A stretch of DNA of 45,211 nt, taken from the NCBI GenBank assembly GCA_017510405.1, contig JAFWNG010000038.1, forward strand, positions 1-45,211, written 5' to 3'. Shown piece by piece: positions 1 through 9,110 of this stretch (position 1 is the stretch's first letter; every line of letters starts with the position of its first letter). The position numbers and the translations under genes were made by a program. The notes below the pieces were generated by a model. The model ran no database searches and was not told the origin of the DNA. It saw only the letters and a program-made list of their open reading frames with translations. This DNA is from Solobacterium sp. Lineage in GTDB: Bacteria; Bacillota_I; Bacilli_A; Erysipelotrichales; Erysipelotrichaceae.

Positions 1-275
1 ACATAGTCAGCGTGGCCTGGGCAGTCAACATGTGCATAGTGTCTTGTATTTGTCTGGTATTCAACGTGCGCTGTGTTGATTGTGATACCACGAGCCTTTT
101 CTTCCGGTGCGCCGTCGATCTTGTCATAAGCTTCGAATACTGCTTTACCAGCTTCCGGGTGCTCAGCAAGGTACTTTGTGATGGCCGCTGTCAGAGTTGT
201 CTTACCATGGTCAACGTGTCCGATTGTACCGATATTGACATGCTCCAGAGAACGGTCAAACTTTTCTTTAGCCAT
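1..275 (-). CDS. tuf: Elongation factor Tu, N-terminal part (runs off the window)
   Basis: EF-Tu is the GTPase that delivers aminoacyl-tRNA to the ribosomal A site. Read on the minus strand, the frame starts [20 protein letters not shown] and continues through the P-loop GHVDHGKTT, the switch I motif [12 protein letters not shown] and the start of the DCPGHADY motif, where the window ends; about 91 residues are present. The start follows a GGAGG site at about 282-288. It lies downstream of fusA, completing the usual rpsL-rpsG-fusA-tuf order, so it is probably cotranscribed with them. No terminator is seen in the 82-nt fusA-tuf gap. Confidence 0.97.
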   Translation of the reverse strand, partial: MAKEKFDRSLEHVNIGTIGHVDHGKTTLTAAITKYLAEHPEAGKAVFEAYDKIDGAPEEKARGITINTAHVEYQTNTRHYAHVDCPGHADY

Positions 276-357
276 AATCTTTTTTCCTCCTGGTCTTTAA
301 TGTCAGTCCGCTAACATTCTAAATGAATGTTGCTTCAATTGCAATATTTTATATTGC

Positions 358-2436
358 TTAGTCAGCGGAGATGCGGTTCTTCTCGACGATCTCCTTAGCG
401 ATGTTCTTCGGAACCTCTTCGTAGTGGTCTGTCTGCATGACGTATGTACCGCGTCCCTGCGTAAATGAACGCAGATCTACGATATATCCGAACATTTCAG
501 ATAACGGTACGAAGCTTTCCACCTTGATCGCGTTTCCTGTTTCCTCCTGAGAGCGGATCTGGCCGCGGCGTTTTACGATATCGCCGAGAACGGAACCGAG
601 ATACTCAGACGGTGCAGTGACATCCACACGCATGACCGGCTCAAGAATGACCGGTGCGCACTTCTTGGCAGCTTCCTTGAGCGCCAGCGAAGCAGCGATC
701 TTGTATGCCTGCTCGGAGGAGTCTACATCGTGGTAGCTTCCGTCGAACAGCACTGCTTTGATATCTACAACAGGATAACCTGCGATAAGGCCGTTGCTGA
801 GTGCTTCTTCAACACCCTGCTGTGTCGGTTTGATATATTCCTTCGGAACGGATCCGCCGATCGTAGCGTCTTCGAATTCGAAGCCCTTGCCTTCGTTCGG
901 CTCAAACCGGATCCATACATGACCGTACTGACCGTGACCGCCTGTCTGACGTACGAACTTACCTTCGCACTCGGCTGTCTTGCGGATCGTCTCACGATAT
1001 GCTACCTGCGGCGCACCTGCTGTTGCTTCAACCTTGAACTCTCTTCTCATACGGTCAAGGATGATATCCAGCTGCAGTTCACCGACACCGGCGATGATCG
1101 TCTGTCCGGTCTCGTCATCCGTATAGGTACGGAATGTCGGATCTTCTTCCGCCAGCTTGGCCAGCGCCTGATCCATCTTCTGTGCATCCTGCTTTGTCTT
1201 CGGTTCTACGGACATCTGAATAACAGGCTCCGGGAATACCATCGACTCAAGAATGATCGGGTGCTCTTCATCACACAGTGTGTCACCGGTCGTCGTGTTC
1301 TTCAGACCGACGGCACCGGCGATGTCACCGGCACGTACTTCTGTGATATCAGCACGATGGTTCGCATGCATGCGGACCAGACGGCCGAAACGTTCACGCT
1401 TTTCTTTGGACGCATTCAGAACGTAGCTTCCCGCAGTCGCTGTTCCCGAGTAGACACGGAAATATGTCAGACGGCCGACAAACGGATCAGTCGCTACCTT
1501 GAATGCAAGCGCAGAGAACGGCTCATCATCACTGGCAAGGCGTTCAGATTCTGTCCCGTCCTCAAGGTGTCCCTTAATGGAAGGAATATCCGTCGGCGCC
1601 GGCAGATAGTCGACAACTGCATCCAGCAGAAGCTGAACGCCCTTGTTCTTATATGCCGAACCGCACAGAACCGGGAAGAACTCGGCAGTCAGCACGCCTG
1701 CGCGGATCGCTGCCTTGATTTCATCGATTTCCGGCTCCTCACCTTCCAGGACCTTCATCATGAGGTCATCGTCATAGTCTGCGATCGCTTCGAGCATTGC
1801 TTCATGCAGCGTCTGTGCTTCGTCGATGAACTGGTCATCGATCTCCGTTTCCAGAATATCCGTACCGAGGTCATTCTGATACATGTACTGTTTCATTGTG
1901 ACCAGGTCGATAATTCCGCGGAAGCTCTGCTCTGCGCCGATCGGCATCTGAATCGCAGCGGCTTTTGCACCTAAACGGTCGCCGATCGAGTGTACCGACA
2001 TGTTGAAGTCGGCACCTGTCGCATCCATCTTATTCGAGAATACAATACGCGGTACGCGGTATTCAGTAGCCTGTCTCCATACTGTCTCTGTCTGCGGCTC
2101 AACACCTGCTTTGGAGTCCAGTACGGTAACAGCACCGTCCAGTACGCGTAAGGAACGCTCTACTTCAGCTGTAAAGTCTACATGACCTGGAGTGTCGATA
2201 ATATTGATCTGACAATCCTGCCACTGTGCGGTCGTCGCTGCGGAAGTAATTGTGATACCGCGTTCCTGTTCCTGTGCCATCCAGTCCATCTGGGAGGCAC
2301 CGTCATGTGTTTCACCGATCTTGTGGATCTTGCCTGTGTAATACAAGATGCGCTCCGTCGTTGTCGTCTTGCCGGCATCGATGTGCGCCATAATACCTAT
2401 ATTACGAATCTTATTTAACGGAAACTCTCTAGGCAT
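358..2436 (-). CDS. fusA: Elongation factor G
   Basis: EF-G is the translocation GTPase of protein synthesis and also acts in ribosome recycling. The 692-residue protein has the P-loop AHIDAGKTT near residues 17-25, [13 protein letters not shown] and NKMD, followed by the EF-G domains II-V (for example [10 protein letters not shown] and the C-terminal [14 protein letters not shown] segment). Length is normal for bacterial EF-G. Two consecutive ATG codons (2439 and 2436) are possible starts; the GGAGG site is only 2 nt from the first and 5 nt from the second, so the second is preferred. It lies between rpsG and tuf in the str operon. Confidence 0.97.
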   Translation of the reverse strand: MPREFPLNKIRNIGIMAHIDAGKTTTTERILYYTGKIHKIGETHDGASQMDWMAQEQERGITITSAATTAQWQDCQINIIDTPGHVDFTAEVERSLRVLDGAVTVLDSKAGVEPQTETVWRQATEYRVPRIVFSNKMDATGADFNMSVHSIGDRLGAKAAAIQMPIGAEQSFRGIIDLVTMKQYMYQNDLGTDILETEIDDQFIDEAQTLHEAMLEAIADYDDDLMMKVLEGEEPEIDEIKAAIRAGVLTAEFFPVLCGSAYKNKGVQLLLDAVVDYLPAPTDIPSIKGHLEDGTESERLASDDEPFSALAFKVATDPFVGRLTYFRVYSGTATAGSYVLNASKEKRERFGRLVRMHANHRADITEVRAGDIAGAVGLKNTTTGDTLCDEEHPIILESMVFPEPVIQMSVEPKTKQDAQKMDQALAKLAEEDPTFRTYTDDETGQTIIAGVGELQLDIILDRMRREFKVEATAGAPQVAYRETIRKTAECEGKFVRQTGGHGQYGHVWIRFEPNEGKGFEFEDATIGGSVPKEYIKPTQQGVEEALSNGLIAGYPVVDIKAVLFDGSYHDVDSSEQAYKIAASLALKEAAKKCAPVILEPVMRVDVTAPSEYLGSVLGDIVKRRGQIRSQEETGNAIKVESFVPLSEMFGYIVDLRSFTQGRGTYVMQTDHYEEVPKNIAKEIVEKNRISAD

Positions 2437-2495
2437 CATTTCCTCCTTCCCTTTAAGTAATAAATGTTAAATGCAGAAATAGTAATATCTCCGGA

Positions 2496-2966
2496 TTACC
2501 AGCGATAGTGAGCAAATGCCTTGTTTGCTTCTGCCATCTTGTGTGTGTCGTCTCTCTTCTTAACAGACTGACCGACACCGTTTGCTGCATCCATGATCTC
2601 GTTAGCGAGTCTCTGCTCCATTGTCGTCTCATGACGGAGTCTGGAGTAGTTAACGATCCAGCGGAGACCGAGTGTGAGCTTTCTGTCAGCGCTGACTTCT
2701 ACCGGTACCTGGTAGTTTGCACCACCGACACGGCGAACTTTCAGTTCGAGCTGCGGCATAACATTGCCGAGAGCCTTCTCGAATACTTCCATCGGATTCT
2801 GACCTGTTTTCTTTTCGATGATAGCGAATGCATCGTACAGGATCGTCTGTGCTGTTCCGCGTTTGCCGTCCAGCATGATCTTGTTGATCAGCTTTGTAAC
2901 CAGCTTGGAGTTATAAATCGGATCCGGCAGTACATCACGCTTAGCTATATAACCTTTTCTTGGCAT
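2496..2966 (-). CDS. rpsG: 30S ribosomal protein S7
   Basis: S7 is a primary 16S rRNA-binding protein that organises the head of the 30S subunit. The 156-residue protein starts [16 protein letters not shown] and contains [12 protein letters not shown], the conserved [15 protein letters not shown] segment and a C-terminal [15 protein letters not shown], all typical of S7 at its usual length. It lies 17 nt downstream of rpsL with a GGAGGAG ribosome-binding site in the gap and precedes fusA. In E. coli S7 represses str operon translation; whether that applies here is not visible in the sequence. Confidence 0.97.
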   Translation of the reverse strand: MPRKGYIAKRDVLPDPIYNSKLVTKLINKIMLDGKRGTAQTILYDAFAIIEKKTGQNPMEVFEKALGNVMPQLELKVRRVGGANYQVPVEVSADRKLTLGLRWIVNYSRLRHETTMEQRLANEIMDAANGVGQSVKKRDDTHKMAEANKAFAHYRW

Positions 2967-2983
2967 GTTCTAACTTCTCCTCC

Positions 2984-3400
2984 TTATTTGCTCTTCGGCT
3001 TCTTCGCTCCATACAGGGAACGGCTCTGATTACGATCGTTTACACCGGCGCAGTCCAGTGTACCGCGGATGATATGGTAACGAACACCCGGCAGGTCCTT
3101 AACACGGCCGCCGCGGATCATAACGACGGAGTGTTCCTGAAGGTTGTGTCCTACACCCGGGATATACGCTGTAACTTCCATACCGTTGGATAAACGTACA
3201 CGGGCATATTTACGAAGTGCAGAGTTCGGCTTCTTCGGTGTCATTGTGCCGACACGTGTGCAGACGCCTCTCTTCTGAGGACTGCTGAGGTTCGTGTTCT
3301 TCTTCTGCAGTGAGTTGAATCCTCTGTTTAATGCAGGGGATTTAGACTTGTAAACTTTGTCAGTACGGCCTTTGCGTACTAACTGGTTTATTGTTGGCAT
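2984..3400 (-). CDS. rpsL: 30S ribosomal protein S12
   Basis: S12 sits at the decoding centre and helps set translational accuracy. The start [12 protein letters not shown] at 3400 is chosen because of the AAAGGAG site upstream; a longer in-frame extension to 3430 lacks family support. At 138 residues it has the extra N-terminal loop common in Gram-positive S12. The streptomycin-critical segments [11 protein letters not shown] and KDLPGVRYH have the usual susceptible-type lysines. It is the first gene of the str operon, with a promoter at 3506-3534. Confidence 0.97.
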   Translation of the reverse strand: MPTINQLVRKGRTDKVYKSKSPALNRGFNSLQKKNTNLSSPQKRGVCTRVGTMTPKKPNSALRKYARVRLSNGMEVTAYIPGVGHNLQEHSVVMIRGGRVKDLPGVRYHIIRGTLDCAGVNDRNQSRSLYGAKKPKSK

Positions 3401-3462
3401 AAGTGCTGTCTCCTTTCTTTGTGCACACATAACCGGGTGTGCCGCCTGTTTGTTTAAAATTC

Positions 3463-3485
3463 GGGCTTCGTCCGTGACAAAGCCC
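3463..3485 (-). promoter_or_regulatory. Leader hairpin upstream of rpsL
   Basis: The str operon transcript leader contains a 10-bp stem (3463-3472 with 3476-3485, one G-U pair) closed by a 3-nt loop. The sequence after it in the transcript is AT-rich (AATTTTAA) but lacks a proper U-run, so it is not a convincing terminator. It lies between the promoter and the rpsL start and could be an attenuator, an mRNA-stabilising element or a protein-binding hairpin; the role is inference. Confidence 0.5.
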
Positions 3486-3505
3486 CACTTCTGCTAAGCC
3501 TTACT

Positions 3506-3534
3506 ATCTTAATCTCTGAAAAATGCCATGTCAA
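3506..3534 (-). promoter_or_regulatory. Promoter of the str operon
   Basis: On the minus strand a perfect TTGACA (3529-3534) is followed after exactly 17 nt by TAAGAT (3506-3511). This is a strong housekeeping-sigma promoter about 105 nt upstream of rpsL. It reads into rpsL-rpsG-fusA-tuf. Confidence 0.85.
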
Positions 3535-3615
3535 ACACTTTTTTTCATGTTTTCAAAGATTTGCCGGAATTCCTGAAATATTGCATAAATAAACGCGTTT
3601 TTATGCCGTTTCCGT

Positions 3616-3643
3616 AAAAAGGACAGCGGTATTTCCGCTGTCC
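3616..3643 (-). terminator. Rho-independent terminator of the surface-acylation operon
   Basis: On the minus strand a GC-rich stem, GGACAGCGG with CCGCTGTCC (3621-3629 and 3635-3643), is followed by TTTTT (3616-3620). It lies just downstream of the G5-domain lipoprotein gene and separates that operon from the str promoter. Confidence 0.88.
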
Positions 3644-3666
3644 TGTGTGTCTGCTGAGATGCCGGA

Positions 3667-4596
3667 TCAGTACTCCACGTACTCGACTGTTCCGTCGGAA
3701 TACTTGATCTCATAGTAACCGTGGCTGCCGTCGTCACAGTTCGGATATGCGGTACGGGATACCACATAACGCGCCGGCTTCGTACCGACTTTGACGACCG
3801 CTGTTACCGGGTTTTTGATGACTTCTTCTTTGAGCACCTCTCTGGCTGCCTCGGCACCGTCGACCTTCTTGATCCGGTATGTGACGTTCTTTTCGCCGTT
3901 GACGCCTCTGACAGAAACGCTTTCGGTTCCTGCGTTCATTGAACTGTCATTCTGACGCACTGTGTCATACGGGATCGCAACGGTCTCCGTCACTTCCTCA
4001 AATACAACGCGCTGTACAACGATCCGCAGTCCTTCCGAGATCTCGGTTTCCGCAGCCGGTTCCAGGATGTCGTCGCTTCCCAATGTGATCTTGATTTCTT
4101 TCAGGAAGTCCGCAACGGTGCCGGCCTTTGCGGCAAGCTTCTCTTCCTTGCCGTCATGAACGACAGTGACGCCGTAGGAACTTTCAATGATGATCTCCAT
4201 GTTGTCGGTTAACGGATCCTCATTTTTCACATTCATCGTCATGTTGTCCTTCAGCGTGATGCCTTCCTGTTTCAGCAGCTCCGCGACTGTGCCGCCGAGC
4301 ATGCTGGCTTCTTTCTTTTCGCCGTCAACGCTGATCGTTACATGATGCATGCGCTTGATAATGATATCGGTAACGTCTTCGATCTTTTCGTCCAGGCCGG
4401 GTGTTACTTCATCTTCTTCACCCAGTGTGATCTCCGCCGCTTCCAGGATCTTCTTTACTGTGTTGGGGATCCTGACTTCGATCGTGGTGTCTACTTCACC
4501 GTCTTTGATCGTCAGTTCCACTTTTTTGCCGCATCCAGCAGTAACCATGACCATAAGTACGCATACAGCCAGGAACAGTTTCTTTATCGTTGCCAT
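3667..4596 (-). CDS. Lipoprotein with DUF348 repeats and a G5 domain
   Basis: This 309-residue protein has an N-terminal signal peptide with lipobox VTAGC (lipidated Cys22). Three ubiquitin-like DUF348 repeats follow at about residues 27-195, then a G5 domain at about 195-275 (EEVTETVAIPYDTV to NPVTAVVKVGTK). It has the architecture of YabE/resuscitation-promoting-factor-like wall proteins, but the catalytic 3D or Rpf domain normally after G5 is missing. The protein instead ends in a short tail with SDGTVEYVEY. G5 domains are thought to bind cell-wall sugars. It is the last gene of an operon with the DHHW and MBOAT genes (3-nt gap), so a role at the wall, perhaps with the acylated polymer, is likely; the exact function is unknown. 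Confidence 0.85.
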   Translation of the reverse strand: MATIKKLFLAVCVLMVMVTAGCGKKVELTIKDGEVDTTIEVRIPNTVKKILEAAEITLGEEDEVTPGLDEKIEDVTDIIIKRMHHVTISVDGEKKEASMLGGTVAELLKQEGITLKDNMTMNVKNEDPLTDNMEIIIESSYGVTVVHDGKEEKLAAKAGTVADFLKEIKITLGSDDILEPAAETEISEGLRIVVQRVVFEEVTETVAIPYDTVRQNDSSMNAGTESVSVRGVNGEKNVTYRIKKVDGAEAAREVLKEEVIKNPVTAVVKVGTKPARYVVSRTAYPNCDDGSHGYYEIKYSDGTVEYVEY

Positions 4597-4599
4597 TTC

Positions 4600-5991
4600 C
4601 TACTCTCCTTTATTGACAGATGTACGGCAGATCACTTTCAGCGCGCCATCCTCTTTTAATAATACTTCCAAAGCCAGTGTCGAACCAGTCCAGTTCTCTT
4701 TTTTCAGATATGCCGTAAATCCGTTCTCACCGGTATCGTATGCATCCATGCAGAGACCGTCCACACTCACCAGGATATCCGAGCCGTCCGTGACGATACC
4801 CGGGGCGATGGTTCCGCTCAGCTGCCAGAACTCCGGATCAAACATGTTTTCCGTGATCGTGACGGATACACTGCCTTCCGCGAGTTCCTCGGTGACCGGC
4901 AGCGGGTCGGAGAAGACCGGTGCGGAAAGGATCGGCGGCGCTGTGATGTAGTCACGCAGGTTCCTTTCCACTTTCTCGAAGATGACTGTGTTGACGGGCT
5001 GCGCGTTCAGGATGTTCTCCAGGCGGTACGGCGCTTCTTTGGAGAACCACGCATGTTCGAACTGTCCCGCGACATACGGCAGAAGCGTATTGCCGAAGGA
5101 ATCCCGGAACATCAGCAGAGTGCCTGTTCCCTGACCGGCAGTCTCGATCCAGCCGTCTTCCACGCTCTTCGTATCGGTCACGTAGGTATACTGTTCGGGA
5201 ATGTCATAGTAGTAATTGACTTCCTTCTCTCCGTAATACGAATACAGCATGCGGTTGAGGTCGCCGTCTTCCGCTTTCCGGCGGCTGGCGGATACGTTCG
5301 CATAGGAATCGTACGGCAGTCCGGTCCTGTCCATGATCGTCCGGTACGCAAGCAGCGCGCCTTTGTTGTTCCAGTGGGAATCCCGCTTCAGATACAGGAC
5401 TTCGTCTTCTGCCTTCAGCGCCGCATAGACGTCCGCGTACGGAATGCCCGCTTCGCCGCAGAGATCACTGAGATGATACAGCGTATGGTCATCCCCGACC
5501 TTGACAGACGCATAGTACGGCATATGTTCGCCGTACAGCGTGTTCTTATTCGGCGCTGCCGTGAATACAAATGTTGTTCCGCGCTGATTCAGCCACCTGC
5601 TGACCAGCGACAGATTGTTCTGGAGCGCTGTCAGTTCTCTTTCACTCATCATGCCGGTTCCGCTGTAATCCGGCAGAGTAGTCGTATAGTACAGCCATCC
5701 GTCCGTGCCGCAGATCACATTCTTTACCGAAGAGACCCCGAACAGGCCGCTCTGGATCTTACCGTCCGCCGCAACCAGCTCGTTGCGGAACGCGAAGTGC
5801 TCCGTGAAGTATTTTTCAAAGGATGAGAAGAACTGCAGGTTCAGTCCTCCCTCTTTCGCCGTCAGGGAAGGGAATTCCGACAGCCTGCGGTTCTCGGTCG
5901 TTTCTGTTGTCGGCCGCACGATCATTCCGAACAGTGGAACGGAACACAGGATCATGCACAGGGCAATATATGCAACTTTCAGTTTTTTCAT
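4600..5991 (-). CDS. DHHW family (AlgJ/AlgX-like) SGNH-type O-acyltransferase partner
   Basis: This 463-residue protein has one N-terminal membrane anchor (about residues 5-25) and an extracytoplasmic SGNH-like domain. The family hallmarks are visible: ENRRLSEFP after the anchor, the DSHW motif at 204-207, and RDSFGNTLLP at 296-305 with the presumed nucleophile Ser298. In alginate and related systems such proteins take acyl groups exported by an MBOAT protein and place them on an extracellular polysaccharide. The MBOAT gene lies directly upstream (15-nt gap), which fits. The substrate polymer is not known. An all-beta region at the C-terminus (about 365-460) may bind carbohydrate. Confidence 0.88.
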   Translation of the reverse strand: MKKLKVAYIALCMILCSVPLFGMIVRPTTETTENRRLSEFPSLTAKEGGLNLQFFSSFEKYFTEHFAFRNELVAADGKIQSGLFGVSSVKNVICGTDGWLYYTTTLPDYSGTGMMSERELTALQNNLSLVSRWLNQRGTTFVFTAAPNKNTLYGEHMPYYASVKVGDDHTLYHLSDLCGEAGIPYADVYAALKAEDEVLYLKRDSHWNNKGALLAYRTIMDRTGLPYDSYANVSASRRKAEDGDLNRMLYSYYGEKEVNYYYDIPEQYTYVTDTKSVEDGWIETAGQGTGTLLMFRDSFGNTLLPYVAGQFEHAWFSKEAPYRLENILNAQPVNTVIFEKVERNLRDYITAPPILSAPVFSDPLPVTEELAEGSVSVTITENMFDPEFWQLSGTIAPGIVTDGSDILVSVDGLCMDAYDTGENGFTAYLKKENWTGSTLALEVLLKEDGALKVICRTSVNKGE

Positions 5992-6006
5992 ATCTGCACT
6001 GCCTCC

Positions 6007-7422
6007 TCAGAACCGGAAATAGATAAACGGATTATACGAACCGCCGGAAAGACGGATGATGCACCAGGCAAGAAGCACGACCGATACACAGTACAGAACT
6101 GCCTGTGTGCCCTTTTCTTTCCCGGTAAGGTCTTCCGCTTCGCCTGCTGTCCGCAGTTTTTTCACGATCGTTTCTGCCGGTGCGCAGAACAGAATGCCCA
6201 TCACCAGCATGAATAAGAAGTACGGCGTGACCAGCTGCATCGTCTGTGCCGTGTATGCCGGCGAGAAGTCAAACCCGCTGAACATCCGTCCGATCATTCC
6301 GACTGCTTCGCTCATGGTGTCCGCACGGAAGATGACAAAGCCGACCGTAACGACAAGCATGGTATAAATATGGCCGAGGATCCGAGGCATCTTCCTGATA
6401 CCGCCGGCAAACTCCTCCAGGAAGCTGAACGCACCATGGTACAGTCCCCAGATCACAAACGTCCAGCTGGCACCGTGCCATAATCCGCACAGGAAGAATA
6501 CGATGAGTTTATTCACGCCGGCACGGACCGCACCTTTGCGGTTTCCGCCGAGCGGGATATATACATAGTCTTTGAACCACGAAGACAGGGAAATGTGCCA
6601 GCGCCGCCAGAATTCCTTAATTGTGACGGACGCATACGGGAAGTTGAAATTCTCCAGGAAGTGGAAGCCGAACATCTTTCCCATACCGATGGCCATGTCG
6701 CTGTAGCCGCTGAAGTCGAAGTAGATCTGCAGCGTATACGCGATCGCTCCAAGCCATGCGCCGGCGATATTCACCGAGGCAAAACCGGCATCGAACACCG
6801 CATCCGCGCACACCGCCATCGTATTGGCAATGAGCACTTTCTTGGATAATCCGATAATAAACCGCCGCAGGCCCGCCGCTGCACCGTCCGCTGTCACGTG
6901 CCGTTCGTTGATTTCTTTTTCTATATCTTTATATTTGACGATCGGTCCGGCGATCAGCTGCGGGAAGAACGAGATGTACAGCAGTACTTTGAAGAAGTTC
7001 TTCTGTACAGCTGTCTTTCCCCGATAGACATCGATCACATAGGACAGTGCCTGGAAGGTAAAGAAGGATATGCCGATCGGCAGAGTGATCTGCGGCACCG
7101 GAATGCCGGTATGCAGGACCGCGTTGATGCTCTGTACAAAGAAACCGGTATATTTGAATACAAACAGGATCCCGATGTTGCACAGTACAGCCAGGGTCAG
7201 AAACAGCTTCGGCTGTGTTTTGTCGATCAGCCTTGCGAACAGATAGTTCATGACTGCGCTTGCGATCATCAGAAGCACGTAGACCGGTTCGCCGAACGCA
7301 TAGAACAGAAGACTTGCAAGGATGAGCAGACCGTTTTTCACCTTCAGCGAAGGCACCGCGGAATGGAGAACAAAAACAATTGGCAGAAATATGCACAGAA
7401 ATACCAGTGAACTGAATGTCAT
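6007..7422 (-). CDS. MBOAT family membrane O-acyltransferase (AlgI/DltB-like)
   Basis: This polytopic 471-residue membrane protein has the MBOAT signature: YFDFSGYSDMAIGMGKMFG (about 234-252), the ENFNFPYASVTIKEFWRRWH segment (257-276), and LCGLWHGASWTFVIWGLYHG (311-330) with the essential His316 and a second His329. MBOAT proteins of this branch move an acyl group, usually acetyl, across the membrane for O-acylation of a surface polymer. No dltA or dltC genes are nearby and the next gene encodes an AlgJ/AlgX-like protein, so polysaccharide O-acetylation is more likely than teichoic acid D-alanylation. It lies 24 nt downstream of the first transglutaminase-like gene. Confidence 0.92.
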   Translation of the reverse strand: MTFSSLVFLCIFLPIVFVLHSAVPSLKVKNGLLILASLLFYAFGEPVYVLLMIASAVMNYLFARLIDKTQPKLFLTLAVLCNIGILFVFKYTGFFVQSINAVLHTGIPVPQITLPIGISFFTFQALSYVIDVYRGKTAVQKNFFKVLLYISFFPQLIAGPIVKYKDIEKEINERHVTADGAAAGLRRFIIGLSKKVLIANTMAVCADAVFDAGFASVNIAGAWLGAIAYTLQIYFDFSGYSDMAIGMGKMFGFHFLENFNFPYASVTIKEFWRRWHISLSSWFKDYVYIPLGGNRKGAVRAGVNKLIVFFLCGLWHGASWTFVIWGLYHGAFSFLEEFAGGIRKMPRILGHIYTMLVVTVGFVIFRADTMSEAVGMIGRMFSGFDFSPAYTAQTMQLVTPYFLFMLVMGILFCAPAETIVKKLRTAGEAEDLTGKEKGTQAVLYCVSVVLLAWCIIRLSGGSYNPFIYFRF

Positions 7423-7446
7423 AGTTACTGTCTCTTCTCCTTTCTG

Positions 7447-8952
7447 TTATTCCTGGATCCGGACATACAGGTTCGATGTATGGCTCCGGTCCACCCACGC
7501 TTCGTACAGGGGATCGCCTTTTGTGACCAGACTGAGCTCTCTCGCAAAGAAGTTGCCGGAGTAATGCAGCGTCCACTGCGGATCGTATACCAGACCGGCG
7601 ATCTCCACCCATCCGTGTCCCGTGGAATTGCTGCAGTAGATCTCTTCATAGCCGATGACCTGCGCCATCAGGGCAAAGCACGCCGCATAGCTCATGCAGT
7701 TGCCGGAACGGTTGTCGAAGCAGTGATTCGCGTACTTCTCCACCCAGTCGTCGCCGAGATAGTGCGGGATCCACGGATTGCGTTCCCGGAAGTGAAGCGT
7801 CGGGAATACATCGAAGCATACGCGCAGCTTCTGTGCTTTTGTCATGGAAGGATCGGTGATCTCATCGACCAGTGCGATCGCTTTGCGGTAAGCATTCAGA
7901 TAGTCTGCCGATTTATCGCCGATCCACAGACCGTCAATGTTGAATCCGTATAGTTTCCCACCGATATTCAGGATCTCTTTCGAAGCTTTCTTTCCGTCGC
8001 CTTTGTAGTAGTACAGTTTGCCGTTGATATTCTTCCAGCCTTCCAGCACTAAGGTGCCTCTTTCGATCCCGTACTGTTCACAGAGTTTGCCGAACTCCGC
8101 CGAGTTCACGAATCCTGCCAGTGTCTCTTTTCTCGTCTTTCCGGACGTGATATACGATACCCAGCTGCTGATCTCCTGCGCACTGCCTTCCCGGTTCAGC
8201 ACCGTCTGATACAGTGTCTTTACATACTGCTCATTGCTGGTGTTCTTATTCGTATATTCCGGACTCAGGAAGAATCCCACGGCCAGGTCTGCACCGGTCA
8301 TGCCTTCCGTATAGACCTTCTTTGTCCATCCTTCCAGTCCGCCGACTTCTGCGCCTCTGCCCAGTACTTTCGTATATAAACGGTATACGAACGCTGTGAT
8401 CTGATAGTTCCGGTCACGGTATAATCCCGTACTTCCTGCATTTCCCTTCGTGACGCCGTATGTGCTGCACAGGTTTCCGAACTCTGTTGAGTTCAGGAAT
8501 CCGTTGATCACAAACTCCCGTGTCATCAGTACATTCAGGCGGTCCGTCCAGTCTTTCAGTCCCGTCGCATCCGCGTCCCGGTTCAATACTGCTTTGTACA
8601 GAAGACGCACGAATGTTTCATTATCCAGATTCCTGGCATTCATTTCCTTACTCAGGAAGAATCCCTTTACCGCAGTACTGCCGGTGATCGATCCGTCGGT
8701 GATTCCTTCTGTCCAGGTCTTATAACCGGAATCGTCCGGTTCCCTTTCCAGAACGACACGGTACAGGCGCACCACAAATCCCCGGATGCTCGCCTCGGTG
8801 TCTGATATATCTTCATAGCCTTCTTCTGTTATCTCTGTGGTTTCTTCCGTCTCTTCCGGCATTGTTTCATTTTCAGCATTCACCGGCAGACTGCACAGTC
8901 CCAGAATAAGGGACGCACTCAGCAGTGCCGTCATCGTTCTGAATCGTTTCAT
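7447..8952 (-). CDS. Secreted DUF4214 / transglutaminase-like protein, copy 1
   Basis: This 501-residue protein has an N-terminal signal peptide (cleavage near VNA-EN), a short acidic linker, and several DUF4214 repeats (about 50-300; for example LYRVVLEREPDDSGYKTWTE and LYKAVLNRDADATGLKDWTD). A single choline/glucan-binding-type repeat with GKLYYYKGDGKK follows (about 305-345). The C-terminal transglutaminase-like domain has a plausible Cys419-His446-Asp457 triad (SGNC, GHGW, YDP). The start follows AAGGAAAG at a good distance. It is the first gene of the unit that continues into MBOAT, DHHW and G5 genes, and is preceded by a terminator and a possible promoter. Peptide crosslinking or proteolysis at the surface is plausible but unproven. 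Confidence 0.85.
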   Translation of the reverse strand: MKRFRTMTALLSASLILGLCSLPVNAENETMPEETEETTEITEEGYEDISDTEASIRGFVVRLYRVVLEREPDDSGYKTWTEGITDGSITGSTAVKGFFLSKEMNARNLDNETFVRLLYKAVLNRDADATGLKDWTDRLNVLMTREFVINGFLNSTEFGNLCSTYGVTKGNAGSTGLYRDRNYQITAFVYRLYTKVLGRGAEVGGLEGWTKKVYTEGMTGADLAVGFFLSPEYTNKNTSNEQYVKTLYQTVLNREGSAQEISSWVSYITSGKTRKETLAGFVNSAEFGKLCEQYGIERGTLVLEGWKNINGKLYYYKGDGKKASKEILNIGGKLYGFNIDGLWIGDKSADYLNAYRKAIALVDEITDPSMTKAQKLRVCFDVFPTLHFRERNPWIPHYLGDDWVEKYANHCFDNRSGNCMSYAACFALMAQVIGYEEIYCSNSTGHGWVEIAGLVYDPQWTLHYSGNFFARELSLVTKGDPLYEAWVDRSHTSNLYVRIQE

Positions 8953-8974
8953 AGCTTTCCTTCCTGATGCATAA

Positions 8975-9015
8975 AGCGATATCGCTATTGTACCGCCTTT
9001 TCGATCTTCTTACAT
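8975..9015 (-). promoter_or_regulatory. Possible promoter and palindrome ahead of copy 1
   Basis: On the minus strand TACAAT (8987-8992) is a good -10 element, but the -35 region (about 9010-9015) is poor, which may mean an activator is needed. A perfect 12-bp palindrome, AGCGATATCGCT (8975-8986), begins immediately after the -10, over the expected start of transcription. It could be an operator. Confidence 0.4.
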
Positions 9016-9046
9016 GGTTATTCTTATCATTCCTGTCTGCATAAAC

Positions 9047-9084
9047 AGAAAAGACAGGCTTCCGAACATTGTTCAGCGCCTGTC
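9047..9084 (-). terminator. Terminator between copies 2 and 1
   Basis: On the minus strand GACAGGC (9078-9084) pairs with GCCTGTC (9053-9059), with an inner GAAC/GTTC pairing, followed by TTTTCTGTTT. It lies 27 nt downstream of the copy 2 stop codon, so copies 3 and 2 form one unit and copy 1 with the acylation genes another. Confidence 0.75.
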
Positions 9085-9110
9085 TCCTGCCTGTTTATTC
9101 TGTATGGATC

